Source of the DNA: Bacillota bacterium | GTDB taxonomy: Bacteria > Bacillota > Clostridia > Tissierellales > Tissierellaceae | DNA: 32,335 bases | Assembly (NCBI GenBank): GCA_030602225.1 | Contig: JAUWAD010000012.1 | Location: forward strand, 1-32,335 | Reading direction: 5' to 3' | Part shown: positions 15,735 through 23,347 of the stretch, piece after piece | Layout: every line of letters starts with the position of its first letter | How positions within the stretch are numbered: the stretch's first letter is position 1 | Notes under the pieces: generated by a model | Seen by the model: only the letters and a program-made list of their open reading frames with translations | Told to the model about the DNA's origin: nothing | Databases searched by the model: none | Made by a program: the position numbers and the translations under genes

Positions 15735-16824
15735 CAATAAATTTCTAAAGAGTGGATCTGGATCCTTTACCACTTCAGTTGTTGCTTTTTTATTGGCTAT
15801 TGTTGTGGGAGGTATACTAATAGAACTTGCAGGATTCTCATCCATTGCAACCTATGGTGCCATATTCAGAGGCTCTCTTGGATCCTCCAGGGGTCTGGTT
15901 TTATCCCTAAGTCAGGCAACTCCGTTACTATTGACAGGATTATCCTTTGCAATAGCCTTTAGAGTAAGAATAATAAATACAGGAGCTGAAGGGCAGGTAT
16001 ACATTGGTGCTATGGCAGCAGCCCTTGTGGGAGCCTATGTTAACTTCCTACCAGGAATCACCCATGTGGCAGTGGCAGTATTAGTAGGAATGATAGCAGG
16101 AGGATTGGTGGGGCTATTTATTGGATTTTTGAAGATAAAATTCGGAGCATCAGAAGTAATAGTTGGAATAATGCTTAATGAAATTCTAATCCTTATCACC
16201 GCATGGCTAAGTACAGGCCCATTGATGACTCCAGGAAGTGCTACAGCACAGACAAATCCAATCTTAGAGACGGCAAGGCTGGGAAGGCTTGTACCTAGAT
16301 CCCAATTAACCTGGGCGTTGGTACTGGCAGTTATCATAGCAGTATATTTAGAGTGGATGATAAGAAAAACCACCCTTGGATATGAAATACAGGTTATAGG
16401 TTCAAATCTAAAAGCAGCGAAAACTGCAGGTATAAATGTTCCAAAGATCTACCTACTGACAATATTCATTTCAGGAGCCATAGCTGGATTAGGTGGAGCA
16501 GCACTATCCCTGGGAATTCACTATAGGTTCATTGAAGGAATATCAACAGGATTTGGATTTGCTGGAATTCCAGTGGCTGCTTTAGCAATGTATTCTCCAG
16601 CAGGTGTAGTTGTATCATCCTTTTTATTTGGGGCATTAAGAGCAGGTGCCATGACACTTAATAGGACAACTTCAATCCCGATAGAGTTTGTAAGTGTTGT
16701 TCAGGCACTGGTGGTTGTATTCGTAGCAGCGCCAATGCTTATTGCATCCATAAAGAAGAATTTAATGAGACCATTTAGGGGAATCAAGAACAAGCGAGAG
16801 AGCTTAAAAGGAGGGGATGCATAA
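15712..16824 (+). CDS. Nucleoside ABC transporter permease 1 (NupP-like)
   Basis: The 370-residue permease has about nine to ten membrane segments. The BPD_transp_2 motif lies in the middle: INTGAEGQVYIGAMAAALVG, followed later by GYEIQVIGSNLKAAKTAGI and an ISGAIAGLGGAALSLG stretch. These are typical of RbsC/NupP-like ABC importers. The start codon lies inside the end of the ATPase gene with GGAGG 11 bases before it, so translation is coupled. The stop codon overlaps the ATG of the second permease by one base (TAATG). Confidence 0.9.
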   Translation: MKSGKLINNKFLKSGSGSFTTSVVAFLLAIVVGGILIELAGFSSIATYGAIFRGSLGSSRGLVLSLSQATPLLLTGLSFAIAFRVRIINTGAEGQVYIGAMAAALVGAYVNFLPGITHVAVAVLVGMIAGGLVGLFIGFLKIKFGASEVIVGIMLNEILILITAWLSTGPLMTPGSATAQTNPILETARLGRLVPRSQLTWALVLAVIIAVYLEWMIRKTTLGYEIQVIGSNLKAAKTAGINVPKIYLLTIFISGAIAGLGGAALSLGIHYRFIEGISTGFGFAGIPVAALAMYSPAGVVVSSFLFGALRAGAMTLNRTTSIPIEFVSVVQALVVVFVAAPMLIASIKKNLMRPFRGIKNKRESLKGGDA

Positions 16825-17744
16825 TGGGAGATTGGGCTAATATACTTTATGTAGTTGTGGTTTCTACCATTCGTATGAGCGTTCCCATGATACTAGCATC
16901 AGTAGGTGCGGCTTTCTCCGTTAGATCCGGAATCATGGCACTAGGTTGTGAAGGGATGATGATTGCAGGTGCATTCTTTGCAGTTATGGGTTCATTCTTC
17001 ACTGGTAGTCCATGGATGGGTATTCTATTTGGTATTGTATTTGGAATAATTTTCTCTCTACTACATGGAGTTTTAAATATAAGGTATAAGGTAAATCAAA
17101 CATTAAGTGGTATGAGTGTAAATCTACTGGCAGCGGCAGTGGCGCCACTTATACTTCAAATAGTATGGAAATCAAAAGGTATATCCCCGAAGGTTGCAAG
17201 TTTCAAGAAGCTTAATATTGGAATATTAGAAGAGATTCCAATAATAGGTTCAATCCTTGCTGAACAGAACATACTATTTTATATTACTCTGATTCTTGTT
17301 GTTGTAGGATATTATTATATGTTCAAGACTCCACAGGGCTTAAGAATGAGAATGGTTGGAGAAAATCCAGTGGCAGCAAATACCGTTGGAATAAATGTTG
17401 TTGGATACAAGTACTTGGGAGTAATGCTTAGTGGTGCTTTTAATGGATTAGCTGGAGCATACTTATCTCTGGCACAACTTGATATGTATATAGATGGAAT
17501 GACAGCTGGTAGAGGTTATATTGCCATGGTTATATCAACATTTGGCAAGAACAGTCCAGTTGGAGCAATGCTTGGAAGTCTATTCTTTGGATTCTTTGAT
17601 GCTTTGCAGACAATATTCCAGGGTGGAGTAATTCCAAGTCAAATAGTAAGAACACTACCATATGTCCTTACTATGTTGGTGGTTGTTTTTGGACTGAAAA
17701 GTGCAAGGAACCCAGCAGGTATGGGTAAACACCACGACGAATAA
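16824..17744 (+). CDS. Nucleoside ABC transporter permease 2 (NupQ-like)
   Basis: The 306-residue permease has about eight to nine membrane segments. It shares the family blocks with its partner: RSGIMALGCEGMMIAGAF, KTPQGLRMRMVGENPVAANTVGINV and LSGAFNGLAGAYLSLAQ. Together the two proteins form the membrane channel of the importer. The one-base overlap with the upstream permease indicates translational coupling. A new ribosome site (AAGGAGGA) after the stop serves the isomerase gene 19 bases later, so transport and catabolism share one transcript. Confidence 0.9.
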   Translation: MGDWANILYVVVVSTIRMSVPMILASVGAAFSVRSGIMALGCEGMMIAGAFFAVMGSFFTGSPWMGILFGIVFGIIFSLLHGVLNIRYKVNQTLSGMSVNLLAAAVAPLILQIVWKSKGISPKVASFKKLNIGILEEIPIIGSILAEQNILFYITLILVVVGYYYMFKTPQGLRMRMVGENPVAANTVGINVVGYKYLGVMLSGAFNGLAGAYLSLAQLDMYIDGMTAGRGYIAMVISTFGKNSPVGAMLGSLFFGFFDALQTIFQGGVIPSQIVRTLPYVLTMLVVVFGLKSARNPAGMGKHHDE

Positions 17745-17763
17745 TCATTAAGGAGGAAGTGTA

Positions 17764-18819
17764 GTGACTATTTTAAAGGATTTGAGCATAAAATGGAAAG
17801 AGGAAAATTTGATTCTTCCCATTTGGTATGAAGATGGGCGGGTTAATATAATAGATCAGATTAAACTGCCATTTAATGAAGAAGTTTATAGCCTTGATAG
17901 TGTATCACAGCTGGCAAGGGCAATTAAGGATATGACAATTAGAGGCTCTGGGGCAATTGGAATTGCGGGGGCATATGGTATACTTCTATCTGCTGTTGAG
18001 TCCAATGGTGATATAGAAAGAATAAAAGAAGGTGGATTACTGCTAAAGTCAACAAGACCAACAGCTGTTAATCTTATGAAAACCGTTGATGAAATGATAC
18101 AATATGTGGTTTCATACAGTGGGGATGATATAATCTCATACATTGAGCATATGGTAGCTGAAGTAGTAACAAGACAATTAGATTATGAGAAGAAGCTGGG
18201 AGAGTATGGTGCCAAGCTAATACAAGATGGGGATACGATTCTAACCCACTGTCACTCAGGGGCACTCGCAGGGGCAGGATTTGGAGGAAGAGCACTTTCT
18301 GTTATTAGAACTGCCCATGAAAGTGGCATGAAGATTCATGTATTCACTTCAGAAACCAGACCTTATCTTCAAGGAGCAAGAATTACCGCATACGAGTTGA
18401 TGAAGTGGGGAATCCCCCATACACTTATAACAGATGGTATGAGTGGATATTTAATGAGACTTAAAAAGATACAAAAGATTGTGGTTGGAAGTGATAGAAT
18501 AGCTGCAAATGGTGATCTGTTAAATAAGATTGGAACTTATATGCACGCATTAGCTGCAAAGGAGAATGATGTTCCATTCTATACTGCAACTTCAAGTCAT
18601 ACTATAGATTACAACCTATCCAATGGTATGGATGCAAAGGTTGAGTTTAGAAATGAAGAGGAAGTAACTACTATTAATGGCCAGAGGATTGCTTTGGAAG
18701 GAACAAGGGCATTATACCCATCCTTTGATGTTACACCAAATGAGTTAATCACTGGAATTATCACTGAAAAAGGAGTAATGACAAAACCTTTTACAGACAG
18801 TCTACTAAAAGTTAAATAG
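17764..18819 (+). CDS. mtnA: MtnA-family aldose-1-phosphate isomerase
   Basis: This 351-residue protein matches 5-methylthioribose-1-phosphate isomerase. Visible blocks are MTIRGSGAIGIAGAYG, STRPTAVNL, the catalytic-Cys motif THCHSGALAGAGFG (Cys about 161), ETRPYLQGARITAYEL, and VVGSDRIAANGD with the catalytic Asp, then NKIGTY. MtnA converts an aldose 1-phosphate to the ketose 1-phosphate. In this operon the likely substrates are ribose-1-phosphate from the two phosphorylases, or 5-deoxy/5-methylthio analogues. It starts with GTG behind AAGGAGGA. No methionine-salvage dehydratase or enolase is nearby. A ribose-1,5-bisphosphate isomerase role is less likely by motif. The family is clear; the substrate is inferred. 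Confidence 0.88.
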   Translation: MTILKDLSIKWKEENLILPIWYEDGRVNIIDQIKLPFNEEVYSLDSVSQLARAIKDMTIRGSGAIGIAGAYGILLSAVESNGDIERIKEGGLLLKSTRPTAVNLMKTVDEMIQYVVSYSGDDIISYIEHMVAEVVTRQLDYEKKLGEYGAKLIQDGDTILTHCHSGALAGAGFGGRALSVIRTAHESGMKIHVFTSETRPYLQGARITAYELMKWGIPHTLITDGMSGYLMRLKKIQKIVVGSDRIAANGDLLNKIGTYMHALAAKENDVPFYTATSSHTIDYNLSNGMDAKVEFRNEEEVTTINGQRIALEGTRALYPSFDVTPNELITGIITEKGVMTKPFTDSLLKVK

Positions 18820-18831
18820 GGAGGAATACAA

Positions 18832-19560
18832 ATGTTAAAAGTTGATATAAAGGCACCAACTCATCACATTGAAGCACAAAATGGTGAAATTGCCAAGACG
18901 GTATTAATGCCAGGGGACCCTTTAAGGGCTAAATTCATCGCTGAGACATTCCTTGATGATGTAGTTCAGGTTAATGGAGTAAGGTGTATGTATGCATATA
19001 CTGGAACTTATAAAGGAAAGAAAGTATCAGTAATGGCCAGTGGTATTGGTGCACCAACAATGGGTGTTCACGCTTGGGAATTATACCATTTATACGATGT
19101 AGAAAACATCATCAGAGTAGGAACTACAGGTGGGATCCATCCTGATTTACAAATAGGAGACCTGGTTTTTGCCATGGGAGCATGCTATAACACACCTTAT
19201 GCAGATCAGCATAAGCTTGCTGGAACCTTCTCTGCAATCGCTGACTACAAGCTTATGAGAAGAGGAATTGATTTGGCAGAAGAAAAGAATGTGAAGCATA
19301 TGGTGGGAAATGTATTCTCCAGCGATGTATTCTATCCTGAATTTGGAAGAGAAGATAATGAGAACTGGGCAAAGATGAGTGTATTATCTGTGGAAATGGA
19401 AACAGCCGCCTTATATATCGTTGCAGCAAGAGCAGGCAAAAAAGCTCTATCCATTCTAACCGTATCTGACCATGTTATGACTGGTGAAAAAGTTCCAGCT
19501 GAGGTAAGAGAGAAGAAATTTACTGATATGATGGAAATTGCACTGGAAATTGCTGAATAG
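18832..19560 (+). CDS. deoD: Purine nucleoside phosphorylase, DeoD type
   Basis: The 242-residue protein is the usual length for hexameric DeoD. Motifs include PGDPLRAKFIAE (phosphate loop, about 27), ASGIGAPTMGVHAWEL, VGTTGGIHPDLQ, VEMETAALYIVAARAG, and the catalytic Asp in TVSDH (about 206). It splits purine nucleosides with phosphate to free base and (deoxy)ribose-1-phosphate in the cytoplasm. It lies 12 bases after the isomerase gene and 12 before the aldolase gene. It may also act on 5'-deoxyadenosine or methylthioadenosine-like nucleosides, which would feed MtnA directly. DeoD enzymes favour 6-amino and 6-oxo purines. Confidence 0.93.
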   Translation: MLKVDIKAPTHHIEAQNGEIAKTVLMPGDPLRAKFIAETFLDDVVQVNGVRCMYAYTGTYKGKKVSVMASGIGAPTMGVHAWELYHLYDVENIIRVGTTGGIHPDLQIGDLVFAMGACYNTPYADQHKLAGTFSAIADYKLMRRGIDLAEEKNVKHMVGNVFSSDVFYPEFGREDNENWAKMSVLSVEMETAALYIVAARAGKKALSILTVSDHVMTGEKVPAEVREKKFTDMMEIALEIAE

Positions 19561-19572
19561 GAGGACATCTTT

Positions 19573-20154
19573 ATGGATAATTTAATGGAACTAAAAAAAG
19601 AATTGGTGGATTACTCTAGAAGATGTTATGAGAGAAATCTAATATCAGCCACAGGAGGCAATGTAAGCATTAGAGTCCCTGGAGAGAATGCAATGGTAAT
19701 AAAGGGCTCTGGAAGTGCATTTAGCGATATGACAACTGATGATGTGGTGTTAGTTGATCTTGAAGGCAATCTTTTAGAAGGAGATAAGCCAGTATCAAAA
19801 GAATGGAGATTTCATGCTGGTATATATAAGGTTAGGGAGGATGTAAATGCCGTAGTCCATATTCATCCACCTTATGCAACGGCCATTGCCAATAAGATGG
19901 ATCACCTACCATTGATTACGAATCATGCCAAGGTATATCTTAAGGATGTACCAACAATAGCAAAGGCAGCATCTGGATCTGAGGAACTTGGTGATTTTGC
20001 AATAGCGCCATTTGATGGAACTGAGAGAGTTGCCATCCTAATGGAGGAGCATGGGATAATTTCAGCCAATGTTAATGTGAGGAAGGCTTTTTTCCTAGCT
20101 GAAATGCTGGAGGATACCGCTAAGATATATCTCTTGAGTCAGCTGATAAAGTAG
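19573..20154 (+). CDS. Class II aldolase/adducin family sugar-phosphate aldolase
   Basis: The 193-residue protein has the FucA/AraD fold. Seen are ISATGGNVSIRVPG (about 23-36, phosphate-binding type), KGSGSAFSDMTTDDVV, SKEWRFHAGIYKVRED with the catalytic Glu (about 76), and the zinc ligands in VVHIHPPYATAIA (about 95-98) and EEHGIIS (about 157). Relatives cleave fuculose-1-phosphate, rhamnulose-1-phosphate, ribulose-1-phosphate or 5-deoxyribulose-1-phosphate to dihydroxyacetone phosphate plus an aldehyde. Sitting between two nucleoside phosphorylases and after MtnA, it probably acts on the isomerase product. The methylthioribulose-phosphate dehydratase MtnB belongs to the same superfamily and is the main alternative. 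Confidence 0.88.
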   Translation: MDNLMELKKELVDYSRRCYERNLISATGGNVSIRVPGENAMVIKGSGSAFSDMTTDDVVLVDLEGNLLEGDKPVSKEWRFHAGIYKVREDVNAVVHIHPPYATAIANKMDHLPLITNHAKVYLKDVPTIAKAASGSEELGDFAIAPFDGTERVAILMEEHGIISANVNVRKAFFLAEMLEDTAKIYLLSQLIK

Positions 20155-20163
20155 GAGGTTAAG

Positions 20164-21006
20164 ATGAAGGATAATAAGGATTGGAAATCCAAAGCCAACA
20201 GGCCTGAACTAGATGGAAATCTTCAATATCATATAAGATGCCGACCAGGGGATGTTGCTGATATTGTACTGTTACCAGGAGATCCTGAAAGAGTACCTAA
20301 AATATCACAGATGTGGGATTCCTATGAAGAGAAGGGAAGAAACAGAGAACATGTAACCCACACTGGAGTTTATAAGGGAGTTCCTCTTTCTGCATGTTCC
20401 ACAGGAGCAGGTGGTGGTTCCACTGCCAGTGCCATGGAAGGATTAGCCACAATAGGCGCTAAGACATTCATTCGAGTGGGGACAACTTCTGGAATTCAGG
20501 AGCATATAAGGCCAGGAGATTTGATAATCTCATCAGGAGCTGTTAGATACGATGGAACAAGTGAAAATTATGTTAACTTGAATTATCCTGCTGTGGCTGA
20601 TTATGAAGTAAATCTAGCCCTTATAGAAGCTTGTGAAATACTGGGATACAACTATCATATAGGAATAACTGCAACTACAGCTTCATTCTTCTGTGGACAA
20701 AACAGAGATGGATATGGAGGATACAGACAAAGCTGGTTTCAGGATAGGTATGAGGATTTAAGGGCTGCCAATGTGGTGAATTATGAAATGGAAGCAGCAA
20801 CAGTCCTTACACTTTCAAGTCTGTTTAGAATTAGAGCAGGAGCAATATTCACAGTTATAGGTAACAGGGTCACTGATGAATTTTCATATGAAGGTGTGGA
20901 AAAAAGCATTGAGGCAGCTAGTTTGGCTGCCACCATACTACACAATTGGGATCAGAAAAAGAAGGATAAGAACAAAAGGTACTATTTCCCTTCAATAGAT
21001 AGATAA
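20164..21006 (+). CDS. udp: Uridine phosphorylase-like nucleoside phosphorylase
   Basis: The 280-residue member of the PNP/UDP family has LLPGDPERVPKI (about 37), GAGGGSTASAMEGLATIGAKTFIRVGTTSGIQ split over about 78-108, and EMEAATVLTLSSLFRIRAGA (about 217). The last block matches the uridine-phosphorylase specificity region. It is longer than typical Udp by about 25 residues, partly an N-terminal extension and a Lys-rich tail. It would release uracil or a related base and ribose-1-phosphate. It is the last gene of the operon, nine bases after the aldolase gene, and ends at a strong terminator. It shares no close similarity with the DeoD protein beyond the fold, so the pair probably covers purines and pyrimidines. 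Confidence 0.85.
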   Translation: MKDNKDWKSKANRPELDGNLQYHIRCRPGDVADIVLLPGDPERVPKISQMWDSYEEKGRNREHVTHTGVYKGVPLSACSTGAGGGSTASAMEGLATIGAKTFIRVGTTSGIQEHIRPGDLIISSGAVRYDGTSENYVNLNYPAVADYEVNLALIEACEILGYNYHIGITATTASFFCGQNRDGYGGYRQSWFQDRYEDLRAANVVNYEMEAATVLTLSSLFRIRAGAIFTVIGNRVTDEFSYEGVEKSIEAASLAATILHNWDQKKKDKNKRYYFPSIDR

Positions 21007-21044
21007 AGAAATCACCCATGGACTTAGTCCATGGGTGATTTCTT
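21006..21044. terminator. Strong bidirectional terminator
   Basis: The arms 21006-21023 and 21027-21044 are perfectly complementary over about 18 bases with a TTA loop. The stem opens with AAGAAA and closes with TTTCTT, giving a U-tract on both strands. It separates the nucleoside operon from the convergent membrane-protein gene. Confidence 0.85.
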
Positions 21045-21437
21045 TTAGTTCAATAGATACCAAAGGGCGCTGGGATAGAATAAGTGTAGCAGAAGTAGTA
21101 AAAAGGATATAAAAGCCATCCTTTTATGCCACTGAAACAACTGCCTTTTCTTTAACTTGTAAAAGCTTCCTCCCAAAATGGCTGTTATGAAAATAGACAG
21201 GTATAATAGACTTCCTGTGTGAAGTCTTAAACTACCTAAAGCCATATAGCCATGGACTAATGCCAGAACTGCCATTATTATACCAAAGGGTTTGTGCAGT
21301 CTCCTTAAAAATTTTACAAGATTTCTAAAACCACTACTTTTAGTTTTAATAATATGTCTGTTTAAAAAGTTAAGCACAAAGGGAGCTATAATCACTCCCA
21401 GTAAGATCACATTAAGCCATCCCAATATTTTATACAT
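21045..21437 (-). CDS. Four-helix membrane protein, possibly heme-binding
   Basis: The 130-residue protein has four predicted membrane segments. His residues lie at or near helix ends: LVHGYMAL, LRLHTGSLLY, WHKRMAFI and LLHLF. This spacing resembles small cytochrome b561 or ferric-reductase-like four-helix modules that hold heme b between helices. I do not recognise a named family with confidence. It follows the cytochrome b5-like lipoprotein gene by 21 bases on the same strand with its own GGGGGTG site, so the two are co-transcribed. A quinol-to-surface electron path is possible but inferred. Confidence 0.65.
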   Translation of the reverse strand: MYKILGWLNVILLGVIIAPFVLNFLNRHIIKTKSSGFRNLVKFLRRLHKPFGIIMAVLALVHGYMALGSLRLHTGSLLYLSIFITAILGGSFYKLKKRQLFQWHKRMAFISFLLLLLHLFYPSALWYLLN

Positions 21438-21458
21438 AAAACACCCCCGATAAATTAA

Positions 21459-21797
21459 TTAGTCTTCTATAAGTCTTCCTACAATAGGCATTCTTGAAAG
21501 TACTGATACACCATGAGGAGAAGCTCCTTTAATCTCTTCAGTTAAGTCTTGGCCAGCTTCGTATCCATTATGCTCACCTTGACCCCACATATTTGAGTCA
21601 GTAAAATCATAGATTACACCATCAACTGCTACATATGCCTTTCTGCCATCTTTACCATCAAATTCTGCTAATTCCTCAAGGGTTAGTTCCATTAATTCTT
21701 CTTCTGCAGGCTCTTCTGCGGGACTATCAGTTGAACAACCTACAAGAATAAGGGATGCAATTAATATTAACAGAACCATCTTCAGATATTTGTTCAT
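21459..21797 (-). CDS. Cytochrome b5-like heme-binding lipoprotein
   Basis: The 112-residue lipoprotein has lipobox LVGC (lipidated Cys about 21) and a Glu-rich linker. A compact cytochrome b5-type domain follows (about 37-112): LTLEELAEFDGKDGRKAYVA, VIYDFTDSNMW, GEHNGYEAGQDLT, then SPHGVSVLSRMPIVGRL. The two His residues in GEHNGY and SPHG are the likely heme ligands. The domain is exported and tethered to the outer membrane face. It is co-transcribed with a small multi-helix membrane protein that may pass it electrons. Proteins of this pattern occur in anaerobic Firmicutes, but their partners and redox role are not established as far as I know. Confidence 0.85.
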   Translation of the reverse strand: MNKYLKMVLLILIASLILVGCSTDSPAEEPAEEELMELTLEELAEFDGKDGRKAYVAVDGVIYDFTDSNMWGQGEHNGYEAGQDLTEEIKGASPHGVSVLSRMPIVGRLIED

Positions 21798-21862
21798 AGA
21801 TTTTTCACTCCTTTGAATGTGCTAGTAAGGGGTTCTCTGAGTATATACCCAAAAAAATCTAT
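21796..21862 (-). repeat. Inverted repeat that can mask the start codon of the b5-like gene
   Basis: On the minus strand ATAGATTTTT (21862-21853) is perfectly complementary to AAAAATCTAT (21805-21796). The right arm includes the first two bases of the ATG and abuts the ribosome site AAAGGAGTG. Pairing would hide the start codon. The transcription start is unknown, so it is uncertain whether both arms are in the RNA, and A/T-rich stems can occur by chance. Confidence 0.4.
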
Positions 21863-22075
21863 ATCCAACAGAAAAAGTAGGAATTAAAACAAAAAGGTCA
21901 AATTCAGTGATTTTAGCTGTATTTAATACATTTATATCCATTTTACTTGGATTATCTTCAAAAATCTGTAATTGTTGAAAAATAAATAATGTATGGTTGA
22001 TTAGTTTAGGGTAAAATATAAATATAATAATTTTGAAGGGAGAAGGATTGACTTAATAGAATAGGGAGGTTTTAC

Positions 22076-22702
22076 ATGAATTCACACGTTGTTTTTATAA
22101 GAGATCCAGATTTAGATATAAATAAAGTAAATGTAAGAAGGGCATCTCCAGGGGATGAGCATGGTATCTATAGGGTAGCTGTATCAGTTAGTGATAAGAA
22201 GAAGGATTCCTACCAGGGTTTTCTAATGGATGATTATGCAAGTGATCCTGATTATTACATAGATATGTTCAGGGATAGGATAGATAATCTTAAATACTTC
22301 TATGTAGCAGAACTAGATGGAAGGATAATTGGTTTCTCATTGGCATATAAGAAGGAAATGTGGTTATTATACCATGAAGAATGGCTTGATGATATCCATT
22401 GGCATCCATCCTTTGACATGGAGATATTGGATGACTTTGTTATGATAGATAAAACTGCCATAGAGGCAGAGCATACAGGAGAAGGTATCGGTAGTCTTTT
22501 GTATAAAAGCATAATTTCTGATATGAGAGAAAATAATATCCATTATATATTATCAGAGACAATAGTAAACCCCATACCGAATTTTGCATCCTTAGCTTTT
22601 AGACAAAAGCAGGATTACATACTGGCTGGGGTTAGATTTGAAGAATACAAAGGTGATATATTTACCGATCTTATTTATTACAAGAGAATACAATTATCTT
22701 AA
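22076..22702 (+). CDS. GNAT family N-acetyltransferase
   Basis: The 208-residue protein has the GNAT layout: an N-terminal strand with VRRASPGDEHGIYRVAV (about 19-35), FYVAELDGRIIGFSLAYKK (about 76-95), and the acetyl-CoA pyrophosphate loop region AEHTGEGIGSLLYKSII (about 141-157), where the usual Q/RxxGxG/A appears as EHTGEGIG. A later FASLAFRQKQDYILAG block matches motif B. The acceptor substrate is not evident. It has its own GGGAGG site after a gap of about 280 bases from the divergent b5-like gene. Its last nine bases overlap the end of the convergent Sec glutaredoxin-like gene. Confidence 0.82.
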   Translation: MNSHVVFIRDPDLDINKVNVRRASPGDEHGIYRVAVSVSDKKKDSYQGFLMDDYASDPDYYIDMFRDRIDNLKYFYVAELDGRIIGFSLAYKKEMWLLYHEEWLDDIHWHPSFDMEILDDFVMIDKTAIEAEHTGEGIGSLLYKSIISDMRENNIHYILSETIVNPIPNFASLAFRQKQDYILAGVRFEEYKGDIFTDLIYYKRIQLS

Positions 22703-22963
22703 TTCATCAAGGTCAAGATCTGTACTTCCAACAAGGAACTTTTCACCATTACCAATCATAATTGTGGGTATGCCAACGCTGCCCCTTTTTTTTATGGGGT
22801 CAAAATAAGGATCCTTATCTCTAAAGGCTAGAAATATCTTCAGACTTCTCATGCTATCGGTTATATCAATATAGTCAAATTCTACTTTATTTTCTAAGAG
22901 ATACTCTCTCACTGGTTTACACTCTGCTCAAAGAGGACTCCCAAATACGGTTATTTTTTTCAT
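22694..22963 (-). CDS. Selenocysteine-containing glutaredoxin-like protein
   Basis: The frame runs from an ATG at 22963 through a TGA at 22930-22928 to the stop at 22694, giving 89 residues. The UGA is codon 12, in GSPL-U-AEC-KP, exactly where glutaredoxins and NrdH-like proteins carry the first Cys of CxxC; this gives a U-x-x-C redox site. A thioredoxin-fold C-terminal part with GSVGIPTIMIGNGEKF (the cis-Pro loop, about 62-77) supports the fold. An AGGAG ribosome site precedes the ATG, and a separate promoter lies upstream. It is probably a cytoplasmic thiol/selenol reductase and a plausible reductant for the Sec peroxiredoxin. Automated gene callers would miss the first 17 residues. Confidence 0.9.
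22895..22930 (-). promoter_or_regulatory. Sec UGA and bacterial SECIS-like hairpin in the glutaredoxin-like gene
   Basis: After the UGA (22930-22928) the RNA can form TGAGAGA-GTA-TCTCTTA (22911-22895), seven pairs with one G-U. The loop G lies 23 bases past the UGA. This fits the accepted bacterial SECIS spacing and the need for a G at the apical loop. Confidence 0.65.
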
Positions 22964-22994
22964 AATATCAACTCCTAGTATAGGTTATTGTATG

Positions 22995-23024
22995 ATTATA
23001 CCACTATTACTGCATATTGGACAA
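22995..23024 (-). promoter_or_regulatory. Promoter of the Sec glutaredoxin-like gene
   Basis: On the minus strand TTGTCC (23024-23019) and a perfect TATAAT (23000-22995) are 18 bases apart. A TGG just before the -10 makes it an extended -10. It lies between the terminator of the moaD/AOR operon and the start codon. Confidence 0.65.
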
Positions 23025-23030
23025 CAATCA

Positions 23031-23059
23031 AAACAGGATGTTCTTAAAACATCCTGTTT
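23031..23059 (-). terminator. Terminator of the AOR-MoaD operon
   Basis: Twelve-pair stem, AAACAGGATGTT (23031-23042) with AACATCCTGTTT (23048-23059). On the minus strand TTGATTGTTG follows. It begins at the stop codon of the MoaD-like gene. Confidence 0.7.
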
Positions 23060-23345
23060 AACCGCCACCTACAGGTGGAAATATCAAAACTACATCTTTA
23101 TCCTTTAATATAGTGTCCAATCCAGATGTGGCAAATATATTACTACCATTGACAAAGATTGCTATTCTGTTTTTTGTTGAATTAGAGTCCTTCAAAATGA
23201 CATCTTTTATTCCACTGTCATATATTGAATCCATGAGAATAATTAAATCGTAAACACTTATCTCTTCTTCCACATCTAGTGAAATCGAAGTTTTGCCACC
23301 AAAGAGTTCCTTAAAGAAATACAAAGTTTGTACATTTACTTTCAT
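23058..23345 (-). CDS. MoaD/ThiS-like small protein of the AOR operon
   Basis: This 95-residue protein has the beta-grasp pattern of MoaD (VNVQTLYFFKELFGG near the start, IAIFVNGSNI mid-protein) and ends in PPVGGG. The C-terminal Gly-Gly is needed for adenylation and sulfur loading in pterin-dithiolene synthesis. Only two bases separate it from the aldehyde oxidoreductase gene upstream in the transcript. It probably supplies sulfur for tungstopterin of that enzyme. No MoaE or MoeB lies nearby, so the partners must be elsewhere. Confidence 0.87.
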   Translation of the reverse strand: MKVNVQTLYFFKELFGGKTSISLDVEEEISVYDLIILMDSIYDSGIKDVILKDSNSTKNRIAIFVNGSNIFATSGLDTILKDKDVVLIFPPVGGG

Positions 23346-23347
23346 TA

